From Spirochaetia bacterium (lineage in GTDB: Bacteria > Spirochaetota > Spirochaetia > CAKZLE01), in contig JAIPFY010000008.1 in NCBI GenBank assembly GCA_021736385.1, forward strand, positions 1 through 64,000: DNA of 64,000 nucleotides, given 5' to 3'. Below, one piece after another: positions 18,342-27,490 of the stretch (position 1 is the stretch's first letter; each line of letters begins with the position of its first letter). The notes under the pieces are model-generated. The model saw only the letters and a list, made by a program, of their open reading frames with translations. It was not told the origin of the DNA and searched no databases. The translations under genes and the position numbers were made by a program.

Positions 18342-19373
18342 TCATCCCTCCAGGATCCCTGCCGCTCTGGCGATCGCTAACGAACCTGTGATGTTCAAGG
18401 CATCGATCCGTGCCTCGTCGGTGATATGGTGAATAGCACCAGTCCACCCTGACCACTCTTTCAGGACATATGCATAGATCTCACACCGCTGAGGGTCTCC
18501 CACGAGGAACAGCTGAGAATCATTGCTGCAGCCTAATGCATATAGCTGATTCAGTGCTTTCATATCCTCGAAGGCGATCAGAGATTCGACAAACAGCTTC
18601 CGCTCATACCAGGAGGTATCAAGAAGTACATCCATGAACCTCCCCATCATCAGAGACCTGAGGAACCCTCCCTTCTCAAGAGCATCACATGCCATATCCA
18701 CGATTTCCGGATGCCACCAGGAGAAGGGTTTCGGCTCTGCAGGTTCCTGTATCGATTTACCGATGAAGGTCTCATTCTTCAGGGCACGATACATCTGCCC
18801 TGATATCGTAGTGATACTCCCTGTTATGTTCAGATCACTATCGACTGCGATGAACTTGGTGTGGGAAGAGAGAACCGTGATGACATAGGGTGGTGAGGTG
18901 TCCTGTGATTCAAGAAGACCGAACACCTGGACTTCTTCACCTCGCATGAAATCCAGGCTTCCTACACTGCTGATCCCAGCATCGCCTTCTCTCTGATAGT
19001 TCTTTATCCCGGGAATCAGATAGATCGGGATTGCGACTGGCAACAGGGTACTGTCATGCATCACATGGAGGTTCCTTGCCAGTTCTCTCTTATCAGCAGG
19101 AGCACTGCGATGAGGAACAGCTGTGATACCCAACTCCGACGTGATCATGCCTGCAGCGATCGCCAGAGTAAGTTGTCCCGGCTCCAGTTCGGCTTCAGCG
19201 CAGGCGTTGAGAAAACAGTCGGAGATAGCCGTCCGCAGCGTGAGGTTCGACCCCTCTATCGCTGTATTGCGTACCCCCACGGCAGTTGCCGATCGTCCAT
19301 ACACCTGGCCGGTCTCATCTATGACATAGACTCTTGTCGTTGACGTCCCACAATCGATGGTTGCTAGATACAT
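18342..19373 (-). CDS. dgoK: 2-dehydro-3-deoxygalactonokinase (DgoK family)
   Basis: The 343-residue protein starts with the ASKHA phosphate loop IDCGTSTTRVYV and has AAGMITSELG and a late ALNITGSLAIARAAG segment, all typical of DgoK. DgoK phosphorylates 2-keto-3-deoxygalactonate with ATP. GAGGAG precedes the ATG by 6 nt, and the start overlaps the dehydrogenase by 10 bp. The matching phospho-aldolase DgoA is not in the operon; a DapA-type aldolase is the next gene instead. Confidence 0.88.
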   Translation of the reverse strand: MYLATIDCGTSTTRVYVIDETGQVYGRSATAVGVRNTAIEGSNLTLRTAISDCFLNACAEAELEPGQLTLAIAAGMITSELGITAVPHRSAPADKRELARNLHVMHDSTLLPVAIPIYLIPGIKNYQREGDAGISSVGSLDFMRGEEVQVFGLLESQDTSPPYVITVLSSHTKFIAVDSDLNITGSITTISGQMYRALKNETFIGKSIQEPAEPKPFSWWHPEIVDMACDALEKGGFLRSLMMGRFMDVLLDTSWYERKLFVESLIAFEDMKALNQLYALGCSNDSQLFLVGDPQRCEIYAYVLKEWSGWTGAIHHITDEARIDALNITGSLAIARAAGILEG

Positions 19374-20368
19374 GATATGCTCCTCTCTGTGCTGCCCGGG
19401 ATAGGATGTAATGGATTCATGCCTGAAAGGGCCCTCTTGATCTCTTCTGCCGCAGTCTGCCGTGCCTCGAGGAGAGCCTCTTCTGTGTAATACGCGATAT
19501 GGGGAGTGATAAAGCAGTTCTCAAGCTGAAGCAGGGGGTGTTGTGATGCATCCCACGTCCTTGATACTGATGGCTCGTGTTCCAATACATCCAGGGCAGC
19601 TGCAGCGATGGAGTGCTGTGTGAGGGCATGAGCCAACGCACTCTGATCGACGATGCTTCCTCTGGCACAGTTGATGAGTACCGAGTCTGATCCCATCATT
19701 TCCAGCTCCTCTGGACCGATCATATGGTGGGTCTCCTCAGTATAGGGACACAGGATCACAAGCACATCGGATCGCAACAGCAGTCGCTGTCTGTCCACGA
19801 AGCTGATACCGTATCGTTCCTCAAGGGATGTATCCACCGTCCTCGTGTGCACAAGGACAGTACAGCCCAGCGCCTTCACCTTCACTGCGACAGCTCTGGC
19901 TATCCTGCCAAATCCAATGATCCCCACAGTCAGATGTGACGTCCTGTGAACAGGGAGTCCCGTCTCATCCCAACTCCAAAGTCCTTCCCGTGTACGTCGT
20001 ATGAAAAACGGGATCCTGCGGGTAAGCATGAGCATCGCAGTAAGTACATAGTTGGAGACTTCTTCCAGGCAATAGTCCGGGACATGGGTACACAGGACTC
20101 CTCGCCTGGTTGCTGCAGCTACATCGATCGCATCATAGCCTGCACCGTAACGGGCAATGATCTGCAGGTCCGGCATGCGATCGAGCAGAGATGCTGGTAT
20201 GCTGGCATATTGTACGATCAATCCATATGCATCAGCTGCCTGCTCCCCCAGTGTCACAGAATCTCGACAATCAAGCCGAATCAGCTCGACCGCCTCTTCT
20301 GAGAGTACGGCTTGCTCGATACTGACATCGGGAAAGTCACTGTCAGTGATGTACACCCGTTTCTTCAT
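19364..20368 (-). CDS. D-isomer-specific 2-hydroxyacid dehydrogenase
   Basis: The 334-residue enzyme has the NAD site VGIIGFGRIARAV and the catalytic triad Arg in INCARGSIVD, Glu in LDVLEHEPS and His in FITPHIAYYT. It should interconvert a 2-oxo acid and a D-2-hydroxy acid. Two starts are possible: ATG at 20383, which overlaps tctA by 11 bp and has no ribosome site, and ATG at 20368, with GGGG 9 nt upstream; the latter is chosen with moderate certainty. In this operon it may oxidise the imported hydroxyacid or reduce a keto acid. Confidence 0.87.
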   Translation of the reverse strand: MKKRVYITDSDFPDVSIEQAVLSEEAVELIRLDCRDSVTLGEQAADAYGLIVQYASIPASLLDRMPDLQIIARYGAGYDAIDVAAATRRGVLCTHVPDYCLEEVSNYVLTAMLMLTRRIPFFIRRTREGLWSWDETGLPVHRTSHLTVGIIGFGRIARAVAVKVKALGCTVLVHTRTVDTSLEERYGISFVDRQRLLLRSDVLVILCPYTEETHHMIGPEELEMMGSDSVLINCARGSIVDQSALAHALTQHSIAAAALDVLEHEPSVSRTWDASQHPLLQLENCFITPHIAYYTEEALLEARQTAAEEIKRALSGMNPLHPIPGSTERSISCI

Positions 20369-20372
20369 CCTC

Positions 20373-21866
20373 TCATTCCCCATCCAGGTCGGTAGAGACC
20401 TTCTTTTTCTTCTTCAGCGAGGTGTAGAGGGAGAACAGACTCAACAGGATGAATACGATGGTGATCGGTCGGGTATAGAGAAAACTGATACTGCCTTCGT
20501 ACATGAGCAGTGATTTTCTCAAGTTGCATTCAGCCATAGGGCCGAGAATGAGCGCAAGGACGATGGGTGACTGCGGTATTCCAGCTTTCAGAAGTACGTA
20601 CCCGATGACCCCGAAACCTATGGTGACACCGACATCGAAGATGCTGTTGTTGATCGCATAGGATCCTACCATGGAGAGGATGATGATCATCGGGATAATG
20701 AGGACCTTGGGGATATCAACGATCCTGCTGAAGAACCTGATGCCAAAGAGTCCGAGCAGAAGCATGAACACATTACCCAGCAGTAACGCACTGAAGATGC
20801 TGTACACCAGATCTGCATCACGTATGAACATCATCGGTCCTGGCGCGATCCCCTGCATGATGAAGGCCCCAAGCAGTATTGCCGCCACTGCATCACCGGG
20901 GACACCAAGAGATAGCAGAGGTACCAGAGCCCCCCCGGTGACACCATTGTTCCCCGCTTCAGGTGCCGCGATCCCTTCAAGGCAGCCGGTCCCAAACTTC
21001 TCAGGGTGTTTCGATGACCGTTTAGCTTCATTGTAGGAGACAAAGGCTGCGATATCAGCCCCGGCTCCTGGAATAGATCCTATGAAGGTTCCCATGAATG
21101 CAGACTTGATCATGGTAGGCAGGGTCTGGAGCAGCTCTTTCTTCGAGACATATGATGTCCCCTTTACTACTACTTTCTCGCTATGCGTACCATCAAACGT
21201 TTCAAGCTGTACGAAGGCCTCTGCCAGAGCGAACAACCCAATGAGGACCGGAATGATGGAAAGACCATTCAGGAAGTTGATGCTCCCAAAGGTAAACCGT
21301 GCTGCGCTTGTTATCGGATCCATCCCTACCGTTGCTACGAACAGTCCCAAGAAACCGGCAAGGAATCCTTTGATGATATTCTTCGCAGAGATGGATGCAA
21401 TGATCGTCAACCCGAACACAGCAAGCATAAAATATTCAGGAGCGCTGAACTTAAGCGCAAAGCTTGCCAACAGTGGAGATATGGTAATAAGCATGATCGT
21501 ACTTATTATCCCCCCGACAAAACTGGCAATAGCGGACATACTCAAAGCTTTTGTGGCCTCTCCCTGTTTGACCAGTTCATGACCATCAAAGACTGTGGCA
21601 GCTGATGCAGGGGTCCCGGGGGTCTTAAGAAGGATGGCAGAGATCGACCCACCATAGATCGCTCCCACATAGATGCCTACCAGTGTAGCCAGTGCCGGTA
21701 TGGAGTCCATGGTGAAAGTGAAGGGAAGCAGGATAGCTACTCCCATCGTAGCAGTCAGCCCGGGGAGTGCCCCGATGATAATACCTCCAGCTACCCCAAG
21801 GAACACCAGCGGGAACACATTCCATGAGAACACCAGAGCCAGTCCATTCAATAACAGTTGAAACAT
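20373..21866 (-). CDS. tctA: Tripartite tricarboxylate transporter large permease (TctA)
   Basis: The 497-residue membrane protein has 11-12 predicted segments and the family hallmarks GIIIGALPGLTATMGVAIL-type motif near residues 28-45 (GALPGLTATMG), YGGSISAILLKTPGTPAS and a second GSIPGAGADIAAFVSY copy. It is the channel subunit of a TTT importer energised by ion gradients. It follows tctB and tctC in the usual C-B-A order. The C-terminus ends in a run of lysines. Confidence 0.93.
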   Translation of the reverse strand: MFQLLLNGLALVFSWNVFPLVFLGVAGGIIIGALPGLTATMGVAILLPFTFTMDSIPALATLVGIYVGAIYGGSISAILLKTPGTPASAATVFDGHELVKQGEATKALSMSAIASFVGGIISTIMLITISPLLASFALKFSAPEYFMLAVFGLTIIASISAKNIIKGFLAGFLGLFVATVGMDPITSAARFTFGSINFLNGLSIIPVLIGLFALAEAFVQLETFDGTHSEKVVVKGTSYVSKKELLQTLPTMIKSAFMGTFIGSIPGAGADIAAFVSYNEAKRSSKHPEKFGTGCLEGIAAPEAGNNGVTGGALVPLLSLGVPGDAVAAILLGAFIMQGIAPGPMMFIRDADLVYSIFSALLLGNVFMLLLGLFGIRFFSRIVDIPKVLIIPMIIILSMVGSYAINNSIFDVGVTIGFGVIGYVLLKAGIPQSPIVLALILGPMAECNLRKSLLMYEGSISFLYTRPITIVFILLSLFSLYTSLKKKKKVSTDLDGE

Positions 21867-21878
21867 TTCATCACCTCA

Positions 21879-22346
21879 TTAAAATCCGATGATTCCAGTC
21901 GGTAGCTGCACAAGAAAGACATACCTGAACAGCGCAGTCACCACGATCACAAAGATGGGTGCCAAGACGTAGAATCTGGTTCTCTTGACTTCCAGCAGAC
22001 GCAGCAGTGCCAGAAACAACAGTATGGAGCTCAGAGCAAAACCAAGTGCTTCAAGCATCACAGAGACATAGACAACCAGCATCCCCATAGTCATCAGGGG
22101 AGTCTTCATCCCTTTGGAAAAGAACCTCACGGTCTCTTTGGAATCCGTCTTCTGTCCGGAAGTTCGTGAGGTGGCTATCAGAATCAGGGACAGGAGGATC
22201 ATCCCCAAGGCTATCAGACGAGGGAAGAATTCAGGTCCTGTATAATGGTCTTTGACAAGAGTGGCTTTGAAGGTGAAGGAATATGCGATGATGAAGACAC
22301 CCAGGGCAATAAACACTATTCCTGTGATACTATTGATTCGTTTCAT
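21879..22346 (-). CDS. tctB: Tripartite tricarboxylate transporter small permease (TctB)
   Basis: The 155-residue protein has four predicted membrane helices and the TctB layout: helix 1 (GIVFIALGVFIIAYS), the loop YTGPEFFPRLIALGM, then three further helices ending RYVFLVQLPTGII. It is the small membrane subunit that partners TctA. It lies 12 bp upstream of tctA in transcription order. Confidence 0.92.
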   Translation of the reverse strand: MKRINSITGIVFIALGVFIIAYSFTFKATLVKDHYTGPEFFPRLIALGMILLSLILIATSRTSGQKTDSKETVRFFSKGMKTPLMTMGMLVVYVSVMLEALGFALSSILLFLALLRLLEVKRTRFYVLAPIFVIVVTALFRYVFLVQLPTGIIGF

Positions 22347-22377
22347 GAGTTCGTTCCTTTTTAAGGGGGGGGAGAAG

Positions 22378-22410
22378 CCACGCTGAAGGATGTCACTGTC
22401 TTCAGCGTGG
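22378..22410 (-). promoter_or_regulatory. Intercistronic hairpin between tctC and tctB
   Basis: CCACGCTGAAG (22378-22388) pairs perfectly with CTTCAGCGTGG (22400-22410) around an 11-nt loop, 18 nt after the tctC stop. There is no T-run at its exit on the minus strand. Like the hairpin at 13978 it probably protects or over-expresses the upstream binding-protein message. Confidence 0.65.
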
Positions 22411-22428
22411 TCGTGAATCTTCGGGAGG

Positions 22429-23379
22429 TTACATTGCTTCTACGATAGAAGCGATCGTCCTGGTATCTGACTCGATGAATGAGGCAAAGTCCTCTGAAGA
22501 GAGGTTGTAGATACCCAGTTTTGCATTCTTCATGAATGACACGAACTCAGGATCTTTGATCGCAGCATTGAAAGCTTCCTCAAGTGTGGTTCTGATCAGT
22601 TCAGGTGTCCCTTTGGGAACTCCCAGACCTCTCCATGTGCCGGAAACCAGTTCATAGCCGAGCTCAGAGAACGTCGGGACTTCAGGAAGAGCGTCGAATC
22701 GTTCCGGGGCCATGATCGCTACAGGCTTCAACTGCCCTGCTTCGATCTGTCCGATGAGTTCTCCTGGACTTGCGATGACAAAATCAGTATGTCCGCCAAG
22801 CACTGAGGGGATTGCTTCGGAAGCTCCATTATACGGGATATGATTGAAAGAGACCTGAAGCCCATTCTCTATGGCAAGTACATACAGATTCGGTGCTGCC
22901 GGGCTTGCGAACTTGACGGTACCGGGTTTTGCTTGTGCATCATCAAACAGTTTTGAGAGATCTTCATACTTCGATCCAGGCTTCACACAAAGCAGTGCCG
23001 GATCCATGTTGACCAGCCGAACAAGATCGAAGTCTGAATCATCAATCTGCGCCAGTCCCATCAACGGCAGGGAAATGATCTCTCGAGTCACCATGGTGAC
23101 CGTATACCCATCAGGTGTGGAGGTGGCACCGAAGGTCATTCCTACAGCGCCAGATCCGCCTGTCTTATTTACCACGACAACACTCTGATCCAGATATTTT
23201 TCTACAGAATGTGCGAGTGCTCTTCCTACGGCATCAGTACCCCCACCTGCTGAGAAGGGAACAACCAGATTGATGGTCTTTGTGGGGTATTCTGCTTTTG
23301 CCTCAGTTCCCCCCTGAGCATAGATCGTCCCTGCAGCTACCAGGATCAGCACACACAACACCATACCAATTTTTTTCAT
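22429..23379 (-). CDS. tctC: Tripartite tricarboxylate transporter binding protein (TctC/Bug family)
   Basis: The 316-residue protein has a signal peptide (about 1-21, ending IYAQ) followed by GGTEAKAEYP and then the Bug fold with INLVVPFSAGGGTDAVGR, the signature that binds a carboxylate ligand. Later segments (GHTDFVIASPGELIGQ, FSELGYELVSGTWRG) match the family. It is exported and captures a di- or tricarboxylate or sugar acid for TctAB. A new ribosome site (AGGAG) and an 83-bp gap separate it from the response regulator gene upstream, where a YesN-type activator might bind. Confidence 0.93.
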   Translation of the reverse strand: MKKIGMVLCVLILVAAGTIYAQGGTEAKAEYPTKTINLVVPFSAGGGTDAVGRALAHSVEKYLDQSVVVVNKTGGSGAVGMTFGATSTPDGYTVTMVTREIISLPLMGLAQIDDSDFDLVRLVNMDPALLCVKPGSKYEDLSKLFDDAQAKPGTVKFASPAAPNLYVLAIENGLQVSFNHIPYNGASEAIPSVLGGHTDFVIASPGELIGQIEAGQLKPVAIMAPERFDALPEVPTFSELGYELVSGTWRGLGVPKGTPELIRTTLEEAFNAAIKDPEFVSFMKNAKLGIYNLSSEDFASFIESDTRTIASIVEAM

Positions 23380-23462
23380 AAACCTCTCCTTTGATTTGTT
23401 ATATCCTTATTCTGAACGAGGTTATGCGATCCGTACATGATGATATTTTACATAGTATGTCA

Positions 23463-25043
23463 CTATTTTACTTTCTTGAGATACGACTGGGGAGAGACCT
23501 GCTTCACCCGCTTGAAAGCTCTAGAAAAGGTCTCTGAACTGTTAAAACCGACAGCCTCAGCTATCTCATAGAGCTTGAGACTGCTTCCGGTCATCAGTTC
23601 TATCGCCTTTTCAATTCGAAGATTCGTAAGGTAGGAGGAGAACCCTATCCCGGAATCCTTTGTCAGGACCCTGCTCAGATATGATGGATTCATCTGCAGT
23701 TCCTGTGCGACTGTCTCAAGTGAGATATCATGCATATAGTGTTTGCACACAAAGTCCTGTACCCGCAGGAAGATCCTTGAAGAGTGATCCTGACAGCATC
23801 GCAGTATCTGTGCCATCTGTACTATCCAGATGTTCAATGCAGACACATCAGCACCTGCGATCTCCAGCACCCGGTATTCGTGGACCTTGTCTGCAAATTC
23901 ACCGCCGGACAAAGCACCTTCAGATTCTATGAACGAACTACAGAGAATGAACATATTCTGATAATGAGTGATGATCTGTTCGGGTTCATGCCCTCGGATA
24001 CAGGAAAGATCGAGAGTGAGCTGTTCCAAGTGATCAGCGACTTGCGCATACTGTAGATGATATAGACCCTTCACAAGACCCAGGAGAGAAGGAATCTGAC
24101 AGGCAGTACTCTTTCTGAGCGTCTGTACTTTTGGCTCGCTGTATATCTTACCGACCCCACCCACATGATAGAACGATAGGAAGTATGCAGCTTCTTCGGT
24201 GGCACTGTGCACGTGCTGCAAAGTTGTCCCATGCATAGCGAACCCAAGGCTGAGCGCATGAACAGAGTCTTCCAACACAGCATACAACCTGCGATGCATA
24301 TCCTCCCATATGGCTGAAAGGTCTCTCCAGCTCAATACCGTGCTGCTCAGATAGAACAGGTAGCATGTCCCATCTCTATCAAAACTCAAAAACTCAGAGG
24401 TCTCCATCACACACCGATCGATCGTATGGATCATCTGCTCTCTCAGTTCCCTGAAATCTTCACGCTGTACTGTTTCGACCGTGAAATGGAACCGCAAAGC
24501 ACTCGTATACAGCAGTCCATCATCAGTAGAGAGCGGTATACCCAGATTTTGTATACACACCGTATCAATGTCTTCATACTCTTTCCAGTTGTTGCGCAGA
24601 TAGCCCTGCTTCATATAAAAGAGATTGACATCTCCAGGACCGGAGGTAGTATGATATGAATCTACTTGTGTTCTGATGTGACGCTGCTTCTCTATCACAG
24701 ACATCAACTGCTGATGGTCGAATTCACTTTTCAGGATATAGTCGACCACGCCCAGATGAAAGGCTTCTTTCACAAGCAAGAAATCATCGTACCCGCTGAG
24801 AACGATATAGTTCACAGCAGGGAACCGCCTGGTGGCTTCCTGCAGGAATTCCAGACCATTCATCTCCGGCATGATCATATCAGTGATGACATAATCATAG
24901 GCTTCATGAGCCATGAGGGCTAATGCCTCCCTGCCGTTGATCGCCTCATCGGGGATTCCAGCCCCACAGGCACTCCAGTCAACAGTCTGTACTACTCCCT
25001 CTCTGAACAACGGCTCATCATCAACCAACAGGATCTTAAGCAT
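23463..25043 (-). CDS. AraC-type response regulator (YesN-like)
   Basis: The 526-residue protein has an N-terminal receiver domain (acidic pocket LLVDDE, phosphorylated Asp55 in VITDMIMPEMNG, Lys in YILKSEFD), a long variable middle part and a C-terminal AraC DNA-binding domain with two helix-turn-helix units (about 425-526, SLETVAQELQMNPSYLSRVL and IAEAVGFNSSETFSRAFKR). It lies 1 bp from its kinase gene and directly upstream of tctC, which is its likely target. Confidence 0.93.
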   Translation of the reverse strand: MLKILLVDDEPLFREGVVQTVDWSACGAGIPDEAINGREALALMAHEAYDYVITDMIMPEMNGLEFLQEATRRFPAVNYIVLSGYDDFLLVKEAFHLGVVDYILKSEFDHQQLMSVIEKQRHIRTQVDSYHTTSGPGDVNLFYMKQGYLRNNWKEYEDIDTVCIQNLGIPLSTDDGLLYTSALRFHFTVETVQREDFRELREQMIHTIDRCVMETSEFLSFDRDGTCYLFYLSSTVLSWRDLSAIWEDMHRRLYAVLEDSVHALSLGFAMHGTTLQHVHSATEEAAYFLSFYHVGGVGKIYSEPKVQTLRKSTACQIPSLLGLVKGLYHLQYAQVADHLEQLTLDLSCIRGHEPEQIITHYQNMFILCSSFIESEGALSGGEFADKVHEYRVLEIAGADVSALNIWIVQMAQILRCCQDHSSRIFLRVQDFVCKHYMHDISLETVAQELQMNPSYLSRVLTKDSGIGFSSYLTNLRIEKAIELMTGSSLKLYEIAEAVGFNSSETFSRAFKRVKQVSPQSYLKKVK

Positions 25044-25044
25044 A

Positions 25045-26589
25045 CTACACCTCTCTGCGACATGGGATTATGATCTTGACCGCTGTATAGACCATATGCC
25101 TGCTATCAACTGTTATCCCATACGCTTCACCGAAGAACAGTTTGACTCTCTTGTGTATGTTATACAATCCGATATGCACTGAACCGTTCTCCTTTTCGCC
25201 ATCTGTATGCGGGTCATAATCGAGGATGGTCTTCAAGGTTTCCGGAGTCATACCCGTACCGTTATCCCGTATTTCGATCACCAGATCACCTGCATATATC
25301 GATGCACCGATATGCAGGACAGGAGCACTCTGTGCTGTGTTCAATTTGTTCGAAAGCCCATGCATGATGGCATTCTCAACTACCGGCTGCAGCATCTGCT
25401 GCGGCAGATAGCAGGTCTCCGCTCCCTGCTCGATAGCATACGTGACCTGAAGCCTGTTCTTATATCTCATCTGTATGATATTCACGTAATGCTTCAGGAC
25501 TCCCAGCTCCACGTTGAAAGCCACAAGATAACTGGTATTCACCAATGTATGCCGGAGGATCCTTGAGAGGCTGTATACACAGCCGGCAATCTCCTCCTGG
25601 TTGTTCATCGTGGCCATCATACGAATGGTACCGAGCGTATTATTCAAGAAGTGAGGATTGATCTGGTACTGCAGCACCTGGAGCTGTGACTTGCGTTTCT
25701 CATCCTCCGCGATCAGGATCTGCTGATACAGATGATGGAGTTTTGCTGCCATCTCATGGATCCCAGATGATATGACAAAGATCTCATCATCAGGCTCACC
25801 CCTGATGACAGCAGTCTCGAGTGCTTCTTCTGATACATCATACTCACCGATGGACTTGATCATCGTTGCAAGGGTCTGGATGGGTTTGACTGTCCGTGTG
25901 ATGCTGATGAACAGGTAGGCTGCAGCGCTGCTGAAGATGATCCCGATACATATGATGAACACGATCGTCCAGTGTTTGACGATCTGCGGGGTTTCCATAT
26001 CTATCTCATTGATGATGATGGAGAACTCATCTGCTATGATATCGAATACCGACATATTGGCAATGAGATTCCGGTAGGGAATCCTTTCCTGATAACTCAG
26101 GATCTCAGAATCCCACTGCATGAGCACAAGCTCATGCAGCGTCCCCGAGGAGTTGTGATAGATCCTCTCCTTCATATCCTGATCATCGAGTATCTGATCA
26201 TCAAGGATGGCTAATGCTCCAAGCAGTTTGTCATAACAGAATTCCCATATATACGAGGCATGGACCAGTTCATCTTGGTTCTCTGCTGACAGCAGGAACA
26301 CGTAAGGATGATCCTGCAATGCGATAAAATCTTCATCAAGGCAGGTTATGGCTGCTCTGAGCTCTGCATCAAGGGTCTCTAATCTGTTGATGGAATCGAC
26401 TCGCATATACATGATATCATTTGTGAGATTGTTTATCTCATACCAGTCAGCTTTGACCTCTTTAGCATATAAGGACAGATTCATCAGCCGATAGAGTTGC
26501 AAACCGACAGCAGACATGAGCAGAAACCCGAGGATAAAGGCAAGAACCGCTGATAATGATATCCTGAAAACCTTGTTTATGGTCTTCAC
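25045..26589 (-). CDS. Sensor histidine kinase (YesM/LytS type)
   Basis: The 514-residue membrane kinase has helix 1 (about 11-33), an extracytoplasmic sensor region to about 185, helix 2 (187-208), a HAMP segment, the His_kinase motif QYQINPHFLNNTLG with the phosphorylated histidine, and an ATPase domain (VENAIMHGL, then RDNGTGM). Translation starts at GTG, overlapping the iclR stop as GTGA. It pairs with the YesN-like regulator downstream and probably senses the acid taken up by TctABC. Confidence 0.92.
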   Translation of the reverse strand: MKTINKVFRISLSAVLAFILGFLLMSAVGLQLYRLMNLSLYAKEVKADWYEINNLTNDIMYMRVDSINRLETLDAELRAAITCLDEDFIALQDHPYVFLLSAENQDELVHASYIWEFCYDKLLGALAILDDQILDDQDMKERIYHNSSGTLHELVLMQWDSEILSYQERIPYRNLIANMSVFDIIADEFSIIINEIDMETPQIVKHWTIVFIICIGIIFSSAAAYLFISITRTVKPIQTLATMIKSIGEYDVSEEALETAVIRGEPDDEIFVISSGIHEMAAKLHHLYQQILIAEDEKRKSQLQVLQYQINPHFLNNTLGTIRMMATMNNQEEIAGCVYSLSRILRHTLVNTSYLVAFNVELGVLKHYVNIIQMRYKNRLQVTYAIEQGAETCYLPQQMLQPVVENAIMHGLSNKLNTAQSAPVLHIGASIYAGDLVIEIRDNGTGMTPETLKTILDYDPHTDGEKENGSVHIGLYNIHKRVKLFFGEAYGITVDSRHMVYTAVKIIIPCRREV

Positions 26590-27353
26590 TGCTGTATCAA
26601 CCCAGATGAGACTGCAGCTGCTGTCTCTTTCAGCTTGTTCTTCATGTGATCGAGCAATCGCTCATTCGAGATGGATGCAAAATAGGGGATACTCAAAGCA
26701 CCAACGACCCTGCTGATCGAATTGTATATCGGACAGGCTATGGCCCTCACCCCCTCAGTGTACTCTTCATAATCATAACCGACCCCGGTAGTCAGGATCT
26801 GTTTCAGATCTTTCCCCAGCGCATCATAGGTAGTCAAGGTATGAGTGGTGAATGCCTTGAAGGGTTCTGTCCCGATGCACTCCATGAGTTCTTTTTGATT
26901 GAACGCAAGTAGGACTTTACTGGCCGCTCCCACATGCAAAGGGAACTCAGCTTTTGGGGCAACGGATATGTGAAGAGGTTTCTTCGCCTCAACGATGGCA
27001 AGCACCGTGACATGATCCCCTTCTGTGATCGACAGCTTCACGGTCTCACCAAGCAGGTCTGAGAGTTCCTGCATACAGGGGACGGCTACTTCCTGCAACT
27101 CTTTTTTCTCTACCAGCTTCTGTGCGAAATACATGAATTGTGAACCCAGCATATACCCTTTGGCCGGAGCTTTCCGCTCACGGATGTAGTGAAGATCCCT
27201 CATGGTATTGAGCATCCTGTGAAGACTGCTCTTCGGTATATCAAGTTCATTACTTAATCTGGCAGCACTCACACCTTCAGGATGTTCGGCAAGGACACAA
27301 CAGATCTCATGTGCTTTAACTAATGCCGGTACGTGGTTCTCTTTGGTCACCAT
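26586..27353 (-). CDS. IclR-family transcriptional regulator
   Basis: The 255-residue regulator has an N-terminal winged helix (SAARLSNELDIPKSSLHRML, about residues 24-43) and the IclR effector domain with AASKVLLAF and GYDYEEYTEGVRAIACPI. GAGGAG lies 4 nt before the ATG. It is the first gene of the eleven-gene operon, so the operon carries two separate control systems. Two matching palindromes in the divergent spacer are its probable binding sites. Ligands of the family are often aromatic or sugar-derived acids. Confidence 0.93.
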   Translation of the reverse strand: MVTKENHVPALVKAHEICCVLAEHPEGVSAARLSNELDIPKSSLHRMLNTMRDLHYIRERKAPAKGYMLGSQFMYFAQKLVEKKELQEVAVPCMQELSDLLGETVKLSITEGDHVTVLAIVEAKKPLHISVAPKAEFPLHVGAASKVLLAFNQKELMECIGTEPFKAFTTHTLTTYDALGKDLKQILTTGVGYDYEEYTEGVRAIACPIYNSISRVVGALSIPYFASISNERLLDHMKNKLKETAAAVSSGLIQQ

Positions 27354-27373
27354 CAGTCTCCTCGATCTAATAA

Positions 27374-27389
27374 GTCTAATATATTAGAC
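27374..27389. promoter_or_regulatory. IclR-type operator, perfect palindrome
   Basis: GTCTAATATATTAGAC is a perfect 16-bp palindrome 20 bp upstream of the iclR-type start codon. A related half-site arrangement occurs at 27455-27469. It is placed to autoregulate the iclR-led operon. Confidence 0.6.
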
Positions 27390-27435
27390 ATAATACCATT
27401 ATTATCATTATTTTTCCAATATATTATACTTTTTT

Positions 27436-27469
27436 TTGACAGCTCATTAATGTGACTATATATTAGACA
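27436..27469 (+). promoter_or_regulatory. Promoter of the RraA-type gene with second IclR-type operator
   Basis: TTGACA (27436-27441), 17 bp and TATATT (27459-27464) form a strong sigma-70 promoter. GACTA-TATAT-TAGAC (about 27454-27468) overlaps the -10 and repeats the half-site TATATTAGAC of the upstream palindrome, so one regulator can repress both directions. Confidence 0.65.
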
Positions 27470-27490
27470 AAAATAATCTGGAGGGTATCT

